This document shows positions 17,686-25,933 of a DNA stretch of 64,000 bases, piece by piece. A program made the position numbers and the translations under genes. The stretch is taken from the NCBI GenBank assembly GCA_003987725.1, contig RXJH01000003.1, forward strand, positions 186,001 through 250,000, in the 5' to 3' direction. Below the pieces are notes generated by a model that was not told where the DNA came from, made no database searches, and saw only the letters and a list, made by a program, of their open reading frames with translations. This stretch comes from Hyphomicrobium sp. (GTDB lineage Bacteria; Pseudomonadota; Alphaproteobacteria; Rhizobiales; Hyphomicrobiaceae). The first letter of the stretch is position 1; every line of letters begins with the position of its first letter.

Positions 17686-18374
17686 GCTGCGGCTCCCTTG
17701 CTCGCTGCCGAGCCGCGGTCGTCCGCGAGCAGCGTGTGAACGAGGTCCCAAAGAATATGGTAGGCCGTAACGTGGCACTCCTGAGTGCGGTGGATCGAGG
17801 ACGTCGGCACCACAAGGCAGTGGTCGACAACGCCGGATGTCTTCATGCGGCCGCCGTCGCCTCCCGCGAGGCCGATGGTCACGAGGCCCATTTCCTTGGC
17901 TTTGGCGAAGGCCGAGATGAGATTTGTCGAGTTACCGCTGGTCGAAATCCCGATGAGTCCATCGCCGGCGCGGCCATGGGCGATGATCTGGCGGACGAAC
18001 ACATGCTCGAAGCCGACGTCGTTGCCGACCGCAGAAATCATCGCGAGATCGGCGACGAGATTGGTGGCGGCAAGTGCTGGACGTCCGGCGGTGATCGGAT
18101 GCACGAACTCGACGGCAACGTGGGACGCGTCGCACGACGAGCCGCCGTTTCCCATAGAGAACAGTTGCCCGCCACTGCGATAGATGCCGGCGACCGCTTT
18201 TGCTGCTGCGACGAGGACAGGTGCGGACGCGCCGAAAAAGGCCGCATTGGTTTCGCGGCTCTCTCTCGCTTTTTCCGCAACGGAGTGCAGGAGCGCGGCA
18301 TCGAGCTTTGCCGCGTCCTGGGGCTTGCCGTGAAGGAACGGATAGAGTGCTGCAAGTTCGGCTTCATTCGACAT
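17682..18374 (-). CDS. SIS-domain phosphosugar isomerase (GmhA-like) within the hyp cluster
   Basis: A 230-residue cytoplasmic protein of the sedoheptulose-7-phosphate isomerase family. The phosphate/sugar loops GNGGSSCDASHVAVEFVHP and ISTSGNSTNLI are intact, and the C-terminal His region (SIHRTQECHVTAYHILWDLV) resembles the GmhA zinc/catalytic site. It is about 35 residues longer than ordinary GmhA at the N terminus. It lies between hypC and hypD with an ATGA overlap onto hypD, so it is part of the maturation operon. No other heptose genes are nearby. A role in ligand supply, or lipopolysaccharide synthesis by chance linkage, are both possible. Confidence 0.85.
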   Translation of the reverse strand: MSNEAELAALYPFLHGKPQDAAKLDAALLHSVAEKARESRETNAAFFGASAPVLVAAAKAVAGIYRSGGQLFSMGNGGSSCDASHVAVEFVHPITAGRPALAATNLVADLAMISAVGNDVGFEHVFVRQIIAHGRAGDGLIGISTSGNSTNLISAFAKAKEMGLVTIGLAGGDGGRMKTSGVVDHCLVVPTSSIHRTQECHVTAYHILWDLVHTLLADDRGSAASKGAAA

Positions 18375-18385
18375 TGCAGAGCCTC

Positions 18386-18667
18386 CTAAATGGCGCCGGA
18401 AAGCCGCATGGCTTCCATTTCGGCCTGCGCTTCTCCGAGCTCGTGCAGAATTTTCAGCGTTTCTGCGGCTTCGGCTTCGTTGATGCGGCTCATCGCGAAG
18501 CCCACGTGGATGAGCACCCAGTCACCAATGCAGCTCTCTACAGGATGCGCGTCGCTGACAACGCAGGCGACATTCACCTGCCGCTTGACGCCGCTGACGT
18601 CGACGGTCGCGAGCTTCTTCTCCACATCATCGATCTTTACGATGCGCCCTGGAATGCCGAGACACAT
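18386..18667 (-). CDS. hypC: Hydrogenase assembly chaperone HypC
   Basis: A 93-residue chaperone beginning MCLGIPGRIVKI, whose Cys2 binds the iron precursor and the large subunit. The beta-barrel portion includes GDWVLIHVGFAMSRI. It scaffolds cofactor assembly with HypD. The 5' end overlaps hypF by 31 bases, and the SIS isomerase begins 11 bases after its stop. Confidence 0.96.
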   Translation of the reverse strand: MCLGIPGRIVKIDDVEKKLATVDVSGVKRQVNVACVVSDAHPVESCIGDWVLIHVGFAMSRINEAEAAETLKILHELGEAQAEMEAMRLSGAI

Positions 18668-21090
18668 GGCGTGTTTCCTCCGGTCGTGTTGTTGTTTTTT
18701 ATGAGTTTTGCGGCCGCGATTGCTGCCTGGCCGAGCGATAGCCCGCCGTCGCCCGACGGCACCTTGGCTTGGGTGAGAACCTTGAAATCCGCCGCTTCGA
18801 GCAGGGCAGTCACCTGCTCGAGCAGAATGCGGTTGTGGAAGCAGCCGCCCGAAAGGGCGACGGTGTCGAAGCGCGGGCCAGCCAGGCCGTCGCGAGCGGC
18901 GAGCTTCACGCACATGGCGGCGAGGGCACTTGCCAACCCGCGATGAAAACGCGCCGCCATGACGCCGACGGGTGTGTTGAGAACCAGATCGCCAAGAATG
19001 GCGTTCCAAACCGCAAGCGGCTCGATGTAGGGAAGCCGCGTCTCCTTGAGGTTTGGGATTGTGAAGGGGTAGGCGAGCGCCTCGTCCTCACTGCGAAGCG
19101 CGTCGTGATCGACGGCATTCTCCAACATTGCCGCCGCTTCGCCTTCGTAGCCCTGGCGGTCGAAGCAAAGGCCCATTGCCGCCGCAACAGCGTCGAACAA
19201 CCGGCCGCACGACGAAGATTTCGGTGAATTAAACCCCGAGCGGAGCATCGCGTCCAGGGTGGCGCGCGGTTTGCTTTCAAGATGGCGAAAGACATCGAGC
19301 GAACCGAAATTCATCCGCAACGACGGCCAGCCCAACTCCGCCATCAAGTGCGCATAGAGATTGCGCCAAGGCTCGCGCGAGGCGGCGTCGCCTCCGAGCA
19401 TCGCGACGGGCTTGAATGTCCCAACCCGCTCGAAGCGCGCATAGTCGGCAAGCAGAAATTCGCCTCCCCAGATCTCGCCGCCTTCGCCATAGCCGAGGCC
19501 ATCGAGCGCGACGCCGAGAACGTGACCACCATTCAACGGCCAGCCGTTCTCCACGAGACAGCTTGCGACATGAGCGTGGTGATGCTGGACCTCGACGAGC
19601 GGCAGGCCGAGGTCACGGCTCATATCTTCTGCGTGTCTCTTGCTCCGGTATCCCGGATGGCGATCGCAGACGATGGCCTCCGGCCGAGCGTCGATCATCG
19701 CGCGATAAAGGCCGATGGTCCCTGTGTAATCGTTGAACGTTCGGGCATCGGCCAAGTCGCCGATATGCTGAGACAAGACGGCGGCACCCGATTTCACAAA
19801 GCAGAACGTGTTTTTCAGATCGCCACCCGCGGCGAGCAGTTGGGGAACCTGCTCAAAGCCGTTCGGCAACCGGATCGCTGCGGGAGCGAAGCCACGCGCA
19901 CGTCGCATGACCCGCATCTTGCTAGCGGCGATCCGAACAACAGAATCGTCCACACGGTTCAGGATGTCCCGGTCGTGGGCGAGAGCGTAAGCTGCGATAC
20001 CTGAGAGTTCCTCGCGAGCGTCCGCATCGTCGGTCACCTGCGGCGCGTCGGAACGGTTTCCGGAGGTCATTACGACCGGGCGGCTCATGCGCCGGAGGAG
20101 AAGCGCATGTAGCGGTGTGGTCGGAAGCATGAAGCCGATCGTCCGCAGTCCAGGAGCGATGGCCTCCGGAAGCCGGTCGGTGCCGCAGGCCTCGAGAAGA
20201 ACGATTGGCGCGGCGGCACTTTTTAGAATTTCTTCGTCTTCAGTTGTAACTGTCGCATAGCGCTTGATGACGTCGAGGTCGCGCGCCATGAGCGCGAAGG
20301 GCTTGCGGTCGCGATGCTTCAGTTCGCGGAGACGCTCGACCGCGTCGGTGCGTGTCGCGTCGCACGCGAGCTGATAGCCGCCCAATCCCTTGATGGCGAC
20401 GATCTCGCCTTTCTGAATGAGCCCCAACGCCGCGTCGACATCATCGAGCATAGACGCCTGATCGAAGCTGAAGGGCTTTCCATCGAAGCGGAAGAGGCGG
20501 GCTTTCGGACCGCAGACATGGCAGGCCGTTGTTTCGGCGTGAAATCGCCGGTCACTCGGGTCTCCGTATTCGGCGGCACAATCAGGACAGAAGTCAAATG
20601 CGGCCATGCTGGTCGTCAGGCGATCGTAAGGAACGCTCCGGACGATCGAGAGGCGCGGACCGCAATTGGTGCAAGTCGTGAACGGATAGCGATAGCGGCG
20701 CGAGTACGGATCGAAGATGTCCCGGGCGCAATCCGTGCAGAGTGCCGCGTCTGGCGATATTTCGGTGTTGCTTTGGCCGGCCGAGCTTTCCGCAATTTCG
20801 AAGGTCTTCGGTAGCTCGCCTGAGAAGCGCTGATATTCGACGGATTGAACAGACGCGAGCGACGGCGCGCTCGTGCGAATTTGGTCGAGAAGCGTTTCGA
20901 TGGTCGTGAGCTCACCGCATACGCGAATGAGAACGCCATCGGCATCGTTGAGCACGTATCCAGATAGTCCAAGCCCTCGCGCGTTGCGCCAGACAAATGG
21001 CCGAAACCCGACGCCCTGCACACGGCCGCGGACGCGAATCTCGACGCTGTCTACCACTGGTCCGGCGGGAATGCGCACAGCGCGGCTCAT
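18637..21090 (-). CDS. hypF: Carbamoyltransferase HypF
   Basis: An 817-residue enzyme that uses carbamoyl phosphate and ATP to carbamoylate HypE. Domains in order: acylphosphatase (VRGRVQGVGFRPFVWRN), two zinc fingers (CTDCARDIF to CTNCGP, CPDCAAEYG to CHVCGP), YrdC-like domain (KGLGGYQLACDA, KHRDRKPFALMARD) and Kae1-like domain (VQHHHAHVASCLVENG). Length is as expected. Its start overlaps the stop of the NHL gene by ATGA, and its 3' end runs 31 bases into hypC. Confidence 0.97.
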   Translation of the reverse strand: MSRAVRIPAGPVVDSVEIRVRGRVQGVGFRPFVWRNARGLGLSGYVLNDADGVLIRVCGELTTIETLLDQIRTSAPSLASVQSVEYQRFSGELPKTFEIAESSAGQSNTEISPDAALCTDCARDIFDPYSRRYRYPFTTCTNCGPRLSIVRSVPYDRLTTSMAAFDFCPDCAAEYGDPSDRRFHAETTACHVCGPKARLFRFDGKPFSFDQASMLDDVDAALGLIQKGEIVAIKGLGGYQLACDATRTDAVERLRELKHRDRKPFALMARDLDVIKRYATVTTEDEEILKSAAAPIVLLEACGTDRLPEAIAPGLRTIGFMLPTTPLHALLLRRMSRPVVMTSGNRSDAPQVTDDADAREELSGIAAYALAHDRDILNRVDDSVVRIAASKMRVMRRARGFAPAAIRLPNGFEQVPQLLAAGGDLKNTFCFVKSGAAVLSQHIGDLADARTFNDYTGTIGLYRAMIDARPEAIVCDRHPGYRSKRHAEDMSRDLGLPLVEVQHHHAHVASCLVENGWPLNGGHVLGVALDGLGYGEGGEIWGGEFLLADYARFERVGTFKPVAMLGGDAASREPWRNLYAHLMAELGWPSLRMNFGSLDVFRHLESKPRATLDAMLRSGFNSPKSSSCGRLFDAVAAAMGLCFDRQGYEGEAAAMLENAVDHDALRSEDEALAYPFTIPNLKETRLPYIEPLAVWNAILGDLVLNTPVGVMAARFHRGLASALAAMCVKLAARDGLAGPRFDTVALSGGCFHNRILLEQVTALLEAADFKVLTQAKVPSGDGGLSLGQAAIAAAKLIKNNNTTGGNTPCVSAFQGAS

Positions 21091-22277
21091 GGTTCTGCGT
21101 CCCAAAGGAGAACGCGGTTGTTGCCACTGTCTGCAACGACGACCGTCGAGCCGCACGCTGCAATTCCGTATGGCCAGCATAGGCTATCGCGTTGAGGCGA
21201 GCGCCAGCGATTGTCGCCTTTGTCTTGAAATCCCGCTTGCCCCGCGAGGAAACCAGCCCCTGCGAACATGCGAAGATCAGAGATGTCATGCGCAACGATG
21301 CGGGAATTCGCCGTATCTGCGATGGCGATGCGGCGACCAACGCGAGCGATGCTGTAAGGCATATTGAGGGTCGCGGACGTCGGATAGTAGGAACCGGAAT
21401 TGTGATCGATACCGGAGAAGTTCTGCTGTCCGAGCACGAATGTGCACGGCGCACCATTCGTTTCCGGCAGCTCGTTCCAGATCATAACGCGGTTGTTTCC
21501 GGCATCCGCGACGAGAAGACGTCCCTCAAGCACCGCTACCGAGTGCGGCCACGTCATGCCTACATCGGCAACGGCGCGTCCGGCATTGCTATCGCGCGTG
21601 ACGAAGTCGGTTTCCCCAAGGACGAGATCCGCGGGGGCGCCGCTCTCGGCCGGAATCTGGTTCCATTTCAGGACGCGGCGATTGCCGGTGTCGGCGACCC
21701 AAAGTGCGCCATCCGCAATTGTCACGCCGTAGCACCAGTTGAGCGTGTCCGCTGCTGCCGCCGCGCCGCGGTTCGCAAGAACGCTTTCGAAATCGCGCTG
21801 GCCAAGCACGACATCCGCGGGCTGATTGGAATATGTTGGAAGCCCATGCCAGATCAACACGCGATGGTTCCAGGCATCGGCGATGGCGAGCACGTCGCCG
21901 TTGACGGCAACGCCCGTGGGAACATTCAGCGTGGCCGGTCCGGGAGACGTCTTGGCGTTGCGGCCTTCACTCTCGAAGTTCGGCTGACCGATCAGCAGGT
22001 CCGCCGCCGCTCCATCGTGACGGGGCGTCTGCCTCCAGATGAGCAGTCGATGATGGCCCGTATCGGCAACAAAAAGCGGACCGTCTTCGGATGCAAGCGC
22101 CGCACCGCGAGGGCCAAACAGCGTTGAAGGCGACGGCGTGATCGGATTGACGATGCCGTTGGGGCTCGAAACACTGCCGAAAATGACGCGCGCGCCTTCG
22201 GCTGCAAGCAGCGCTGGTGCTTGGCCGTCGAACGCCGATGGCCGCCGTACCGGCGCAAGGGATACGCGCATCGTCAT
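21087..22277 (-). CDS. NHL-repeat beta-propeller protein of the hydrogenase locus
   Basis: A 396-residue protein with no signal peptide. At least five NHL-type repeats share the pattern ADxxNHRVLIW followed by ADLLLGQxxFE, for example ADTGHHRLLIW, ADAWNHRVLIW, ADTGNRRVLKW, ADAGNNRVMIW and ADSGNNRVLLW, which would form a six-bladed propeller. NHL proteins are known companions of group 1h/5 hydrogenases. A scaffold or electron-transfer-complex role is plausible, but no cofactor motif is seen. It overlaps both neighbours by ATGA (NifU-Rieske before, hypF after). Confidence 0.85.
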   Translation of the reverse strand: MTMRVSLAPVRRPSAFDGQAPALLAAEGARVIFGSVSSPNGIVNPITPSPSTLFGPRGAALASEDGPLFVADTGHHRLLIWRQTPRHDGAAADLLIGQPNFESEGRNAKTSPGPATLNVPTGVAVNGDVLAIADAWNHRVLIWHGLPTYSNQPADVVLGQRDFESVLANRGAAAAADTLNWCYGVTIADGALWVADTGNRRVLKWNQIPAESGAPADLVLGETDFVTRDSNAGRAVADVGMTWPHSVAVLEGRLLVADAGNNRVMIWNELPETNGAPCTFVLGQQNFSGIDHNSGSYYPTSATLNMPYSIARVGRRIAIADTANSRIVAHDISDLRMFAGAGFLAGQAGFQDKGDNRWRSPQRDSLCWPYGIAACGSTVVVADSGNNRVLLWDAEP

Positions 22278-23149
22278 TTGGCCAACCTCACCTCGACCCG
22301 GGATCCGATGACGCGAACGGCGTGCGGCTGAAGCTGAATTGCCGGCGCAGTCAGGCATTCGCCTGTCATGAGGTCATATTGAAATTGATGGAATGGACAG
22401 GTGATGATGCCGTCGGCGACCTCGCCATCGTCCAGCGCTAGACCGAGATGCGCGCAAGCGTTTTGAAAGCACGTCACGATCGACCCGCGACGCGAAAGAA
22501 GAATTTTTTCACCTTCGAGAATCTGCGCCTTGATACCGCCGTCCGGAATTTCGGTAAGGCGGGCCGCATAATGCCACTGTCCTCCAGCCCCATTCGCAAA
22601 CGGACTTATTAAGTGCAGCGTCGCTCCGTCCTGATGGCCGTTCGCGGAAGTTTTGACCTGCAGGATCTCGGTAATCTCCGGGCACGCCTCCTCGACGGCC
22701 TTCTTGACGCCGGCATGGAAGGTCAACGCCGACGCGGGGCATCCGTCGCAGGAGCCGACAAAGCGAACCTCGATGGAGGGCGGCTTGACACCGACCAATT
22801 CGACGTCGCCACCGTGGGAGGCAAGCATAGGGCGGATGCTTTGAAGCGCTGCTTCGACGCGCTCGGTAAGGCTGGGCTTGACGATGTTGTGGCGGCGCAA
22901 GACACCGTAGACAACATCATCGGTAACAGCGGCCTTCATGGCATTGAGCGCCGCCGGGTCTCGCTTCAACGCACTGACGAGACGGCGCAGCGCTTCGCCA
23001 TTTAGCGCTTCGATCGCGCGACCGTACGCCATGGCGGCACCGCGCGGTGTCTCATCCCAGCCTTCGAAAATCATCTCCAGACGCTCGATATCACCGACGA
23101 AATCGGCAATCGCGCGTGGTTTGCTCTCGACGGCTTCGACTGCTGTCAC
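22274..23149 (-). CDS. NifU C-terminal domain fused to a Rieske [2Fe-2S] domain
   Basis: A 291-residue soluble protein. Residues 1-90 are a helical region of unknown function. Residues 94-165 are a NifU-like domain with the CxxC pair at 134 and 137 (VGSCDGCPAS). Residues 180-290 are a Rieske domain with the ligand sets C232-x-H234 (CAHLG) and C251-x2-H254 (CPFHQFQYD). The Rieske half could carry electrons from the hydrogenase toward the quinone pool; the NifU half usually scaffolds or carries Fe-S clusters. It follows two small membrane proteins and is translationally coupled to the NHL gene. Confidence 0.9.
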   Translation of the reverse strand: MTAVEAVESKPRAIADFVGDIERLEMIFEGWDETPRGAAMAYGRAIEALNGEALRRLVSALKRDPAALNAMKAAVTDDVVYGVLRRHNIVKPSLTERVEAALQSIRPMLASHGGDVELVGVKPPSIEVRFVGSCDGCPASALTFHAGVKKAVEEACPEITEILQVKTSANGHQDGATLHLISPFANGAGGQWHYAARLTEIPDGGIKAQILEGEKILLSRRGSIVTCFQNACAHLGLALDDGEVADGIITCPFHQFQYDLMTGECLTAPAIQLQPHAVRVIGSRVEVRLAK

Positions 23150-23155
23150 GGCAGA

Positions 23156-23383
23156 TCACCGATATCTGAGATCGCGAAAGAGACGTGGTTGCAACGCGCC
23201 GCCGAAGAAGCCTGCGACCGCAGCGGACGCCCAATACGGAAGCCCCGCGACCCGCGCCGCAAGAATGAAGCAGAGCGCAGCAAACAGAATTCCGATTGCA
23301 AGCTGCGTGTAGGCCCGCGCAGGTTCAGCGAAGAGCTTGCCGCTAAAGAAGAGCCCAATGGAATTTCGAACCATCTCAAACAT
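23156..23383 (-). CDS. Small two-segment membrane protein in hydrogenase operon
   Basis: A 75-residue protein with a polar N terminus (MFEMVRNSIGLFFSGKLFAE) and two hydrophobic segments (LAIGILFAALCFILAARVAGL and YWASAAVAGFFGGAL), ending in a basic tail (QPRLFRDLRYR). I do not recognise the family. It lies eight bases from the preceding small membrane gene and six from the NifU-Rieske gene, so it is surely in the operon. A membrane anchor for the otherwise soluble hydrogenase complex is a reasonable guess. An internal ATG three codons in is an alternative start. Confidence 0.7.
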   Translation of the reverse strand: MFEMVRNSIGLFFSGKLFAEPARAYTQLAIGILFAALCFILAARVAGLPYWASAAVAGFFGGALQPRLFRDLRYR

Positions 23384-23390
23384 TCTGGTC

Positions 23391-23600
23391 TCACCCGATG
23401 AAAGCAGAAACGATGATGCCGATGAGAACGCCTGCCGTTCCGGCGACGACTCCGTAGAATGAGCCCATATAAGCCGCGAGCTCGGTTCCGAGCGCCTTAC
23501 CGCCCGTCAGCACTCCGCCGAAAGCGCCGCCCGCGAGCGACGCAACGAAACCTACGATTAGCGCGAGAATAGCCGCTCCAATCGGGATATTTCCAATCAT
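23391..23600 (-). CDS. Small glycine-rich membrane protein in hydrogenase operon
   Basis: A 69-residue protein with two hydrophobic Gly/Ala-rich segments (IGAAILALIVGFVASLAGGA and FYGVVAGTAGVLIGIIVSAFI) joined by GGVLTGGKALGTELAAYMGS. AGGAGG, one of the strongest ribosome-binding sites in the window, sits eight bases before the ATG at 23600; the frame opens at a GTG three codons earlier. The segments with GxxxG patterns suggest oligomerisation in the membrane. The family is unknown to me; its position suggests assembly or anchoring of the hydrogenase complex. Confidence 0.7.
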   Translation of the reverse strand: MIGNIPIGAAILALIVGFVASLAGGAFGGVLTGGKALGTELAAYMGSFYGVVAGTAGVLIGIIVSAFIG

Positions 23601-23634
23601 CGACCCCACCTCCTTTATTGGCCTATTGGCGTTT

Positions 23635-24651
23635 TCAATCAGCTTCGATCATGTGTCCGTTCGAGATCCGCGGAGCTGCAGATGCGAGCAATTCGCGATC
23701 GATCTGATCGAGGGCTTCCGCAACGATTCGAGCTTTGCTTTGCTCCCCCGCCGCCGAAAAAATCTCCCGGGCTTCGAGGTAGAGATCCCGGGCAGCCGCA
23801 ATATTCCTGCGATTGCCCGACGTCGGATTGCCGACGTCATCCGGCAGGTTCCAAAGACAGTTCGCCTTGTTGGAGATCGTGTTGGCGTATTCGCGCGGTG
23901 TCGTCTTGCGATCCCGCACCTTCAACGCCTCGTCGTAAGCTTCGATGGCGCGCAAGTTGTTTTCCAGAACGTGGCTCGAAGATGCATACTGGAGCGCATT
24001 TCCAAGGTTGTTCTGAAGCATCGCATATTCGGACGGGTGGTCGATCAAGGTGACGACCTTGAGGCCCTCCTCGAAGGCCTGCACGGCAAGTGCTTCGCGC
24101 ATTTTTGCGCGCTCGTCAGTAAAGGGGATCGATAGGAACGCCGTCGCAAGATTATTTTGAAGGATCGCGTATTCCTTCGGAAAAGCCACCCGGTCGAAGG
24201 TTCGGAGAGACCGCTGATAGGCGGAAATCGCGTCCGTGATCCGCGCCTTCCCCGCGCCCGCAAGACTTTGCAAAGCGATACCGAGATTCATTTCGGCTTC
24301 AGCAAGCTCTTCCGCTGTACCGAGATCGCGAATGGAGGGAATTGCTGCCTGAAGCTCGTCGCGCGCGCATTCGAGCGACGTGGTGCCGTTGTCCGGTATC
24401 GCCTGTAGCGCCGTCGCCTTACGGGCACCAATCCGCGCCTTCAACAGAGTATGCGTCGGCGGGCAAAGCTCCTGAGCTTTGCTGTAGAGTTCGACAGCCG
24501 CAGCGAGATCGTCTCCAGACTGTGGTCTGATCTGAAGGCCGAGCGCGATCTCCATCAGCATTTCGGCACGCTCTTCGGGTGAGGCGGTGTCGGCGTCTGC
24601 TGCGGCCAACGCGGCCCGCACCTGGTCCTGCGCCCCAACTGTCACGCCCAT
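23635..24651 (-). CDS. Tetratricopeptide-repeat protein of the hydrogenase locus
   Basis: A 338-residue soluble, mostly helical protein with TPR-like units. Examples are AEAEMNLGIALQSLAGAGKA, EYAILQNNLATAFLSIPF, EYAMLQNNLGNALQYASS and REYANTISNKANCLWNLPDD, each followed by an aromatic/Ala helix. Such repeats make protein-protein contacts; TPR genes occur in other group 1h hydrogenase clusters. The gap of 121 bases from the upstream gene is the longest inside the accessory block and might carry a minor promoter, though I see no clear one. It ends 34 bases before the first small membrane gene. Confidence 0.85.
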   Translation of the reverse strand: MGVTVGAQDQVRAALAAADADTASPEERAEMLMEIALGLQIRPQSGDDLAAAVELYSKAQELCPPTHTLLKARIGARKATALQAIPDNGTTSLECARDELQAAIPSIRDLGTAEELAEAEMNLGIALQSLAGAGKARITDAISAYQRSLRTFDRVAFPKEYAILQNNLATAFLSIPFTDERAKMREALAVQAFEEGLKVVTLIDHPSEYAMLQNNLGNALQYASSSHVLENNLRAIEAYDEALKVRDRKTTPREYANTISNKANCLWNLPDDVGNPTSGNRRNIAAARDLYLEAREIFSAAGEQSKARIVAEALDQIDRELLASAAPRISNGHMIEAD

Positions 24652-24772
24652 TCCTCCCCGTCTTGCGGCTCTTGTGAGCTCTTGGCTGCGGCATTTGCCG
24701 CTTGGAGGATCACTATTCTGCTAGCGATCAGAGCTGTCTATTCACATTTCAGTTTGCATACTTAGTTGGCAG

Positions 24773-25081
24773 CTAAAATGCGTTCCTCGCGACGAGAGCG
24801 GCGCGGTCGTCATCCCAGATCGCGGGCAATGTCATTTCAACGGAATCTTCGATGCCGTTATCGCGAAAGAAGTCGGCGGCAGCGACAGCGCGATCGCCGG
24901 CTCCGGTTCGGATCTTTATGACATAGCCGCCAGCAGCGCGGTGATGGACCGGAAGCACGACGAGGTCGTTGCCGTTGCGAAGAAGGACGACGGCTTCGAG
25001 GGAATTGAAAAAGCGTTCGTAGGTCCCGCGGGTGAAGTGAAGCGCGCCGCGGCGGATTGCGAGGAATGCATGTTCGTTCAT
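24773..25081 (-). CDS. Conserved hypothetical protein of the hydrogenase locus
   Basis: A 102-residue protein with no signal, transmembrane segment or cysteine. It begins MNEHAFLAIRRGALHFTRGT and contains a predicted beta-rich core (AVVLLRNGNDLVVLPVHH, GGYVIKIRTGAGDRAVAAAD) and an acidic region (NGIEDSVEMTLPAIWDDD). The start overlaps the maturation protease stop (ATGA), so the two are translationally coupled, which suggests action at the processing or assembly step. I do not recognise a family. Confidence 0.75.
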   Translation of the reverse strand: MNEHAFLAIRRGALHFTRGTYERFFNSLEAVVLLRNGNDLVVLPVHHRAAGGYVIKIRTGAGDRAVAAADFFRDNGIEDSVEMTLPAIWDDDRAALVARNAF

Positions 25082-25569
25082 GCGGCACCGGCTGCAGTGG
25101 ATAGTGCGAAGGCGCCGATGCGCGCTACGATGCGGTCGGCGACGGTCGTTGCAGCGGCGTCGATTTCAGGAGAAAGACCGAGTCCAAGCTCCAAATCACG
25201 GGCTTCGATCAGATAGACGGTCACGTCGGACGGAAACTGTTCGCGGTAGAGCTGGCGGCCGGCAAAAAGCGCGTGATCCCAGCGAAAATCATGGAGATTA
25301 AGTGAGGGCACGTGCGGCGCTTCGAGCTCGCGTCCCGGCACCTCGAACACGGATCCCGGCTCCGATCCCGTGCGTGAGCTGTCGACGATGATCAGAGCAT
25401 CACAGCCGCGCGCGGCGTACATCACGCTCATGCCGTCCGTGCCTGCGTCGAGGAGTCGAACATCCTCACGGCCGCGAAGATCGTCGCGGCTGCGGAGCAA
25501 TCGGATGACTTCGACGCCCGCAGCGTCATCTTTCCTGTTGGCGTTGCCGCAACCGATCACCGCAATCAT
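25078..25569 (-). CDS. [NiFe]-hydrogenase maturation protease (HyaD/HupD family)
   Basis: A 163-residue endopeptidase. The N terminus MIAVIGCGNANRKDDAAGVE has the family GNxxxxDDxxG pattern with the nickel-sensing acidic residue, and DALIIVDSSRTGSEPG and LNLHDFRWDHAL carry the second Asp and the His. It should remove the 16-residue tail of the large subunit after nickel insertion. A longer upstream frame is open, but this ATG matches the family and begins two bases after the preceding stop. It is coupled to the next gene by ATGA. Confidence 0.93.
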   Translation of the reverse strand: MIAVIGCGNANRKDDAAGVEVIRLLRSRDDLRGREDVRLLDAGTDGMSVMYAARGCDALIIVDSSRTGSEPGSVFEVPGRELEAPHVPSLNLHDFRWDHALFAGRQLYREQFPSDVTVYLIEARDLELGLGLSPEIDAAATTVADRIVARIGAFALSTAAGAA

Positions 25570-25570
25570 G

Positions 25571-25900
25571 TCAAATCCGCCAAAGTCGGCACGACCATTC
25601 CGGCTCGACCGGACAGTCGAGTTCCGGTAGTTCACAGTATTTGCGGTGGACGAGATAGTACATGCAGGTTTCGCACGGCTGCTCGATGCCGCCGTGCTCG
25701 ATCGTGTGGTCGGTAAAGCCAGCGATGATGAGCTTGGCCTTGAGGTCGCCGCCCTGATCTCGCAGCCGGGCAATGATCGCTTGCACCTCTTCATGGGTGT
25801 CGGCGCGCGGAAAGACCTCGGTTTCAAGGCCTGACGCGAGAAGCGATCTGATGTCTTCCCGCCGTTGATCGTCGCCCGTTGTTTCCAAGGCTACTGTCAC
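25571..25900 (-). CDS. HiPIP-like four-Cys protein, copy 1
   Basis: A 109-residue soluble protein. The C-terminal third has four aligned cysteines (C76, C79, C89, C104; C-x2-C-x9-C-x14-C) within CETCMYYLVHRKYCELPELD and PVEPEWSCRLWRI, plus an extra C95. The spacing and the end V-x3-W-S-C-x2-W resemble the high-potential iron-sulfur protein signature (V-x3-G-W-C-x2-W type), with Trp for the Gly. It is a paralogue of the next gene upstream. HiPIPs are normally periplasmic; this one has no signal peptide. An electron carrier or Fe-S/zinc protein for the hydrogenase is my inference. Confidence 0.7.
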   Translation of the reverse strand: MTVALETTGDDQRREDIRSLLASGLETEVFPRADTHEEVQAIIARLRDQGGDLKAKLIIAGFTDHTIEHGGIEQPCETCMYYLVHRKYCELPELDCPVEPEWSCRLWRI

Positions 25901-25933
25901 AGTATCACCTCGACCGATTGTTGTTGTGCTCGA

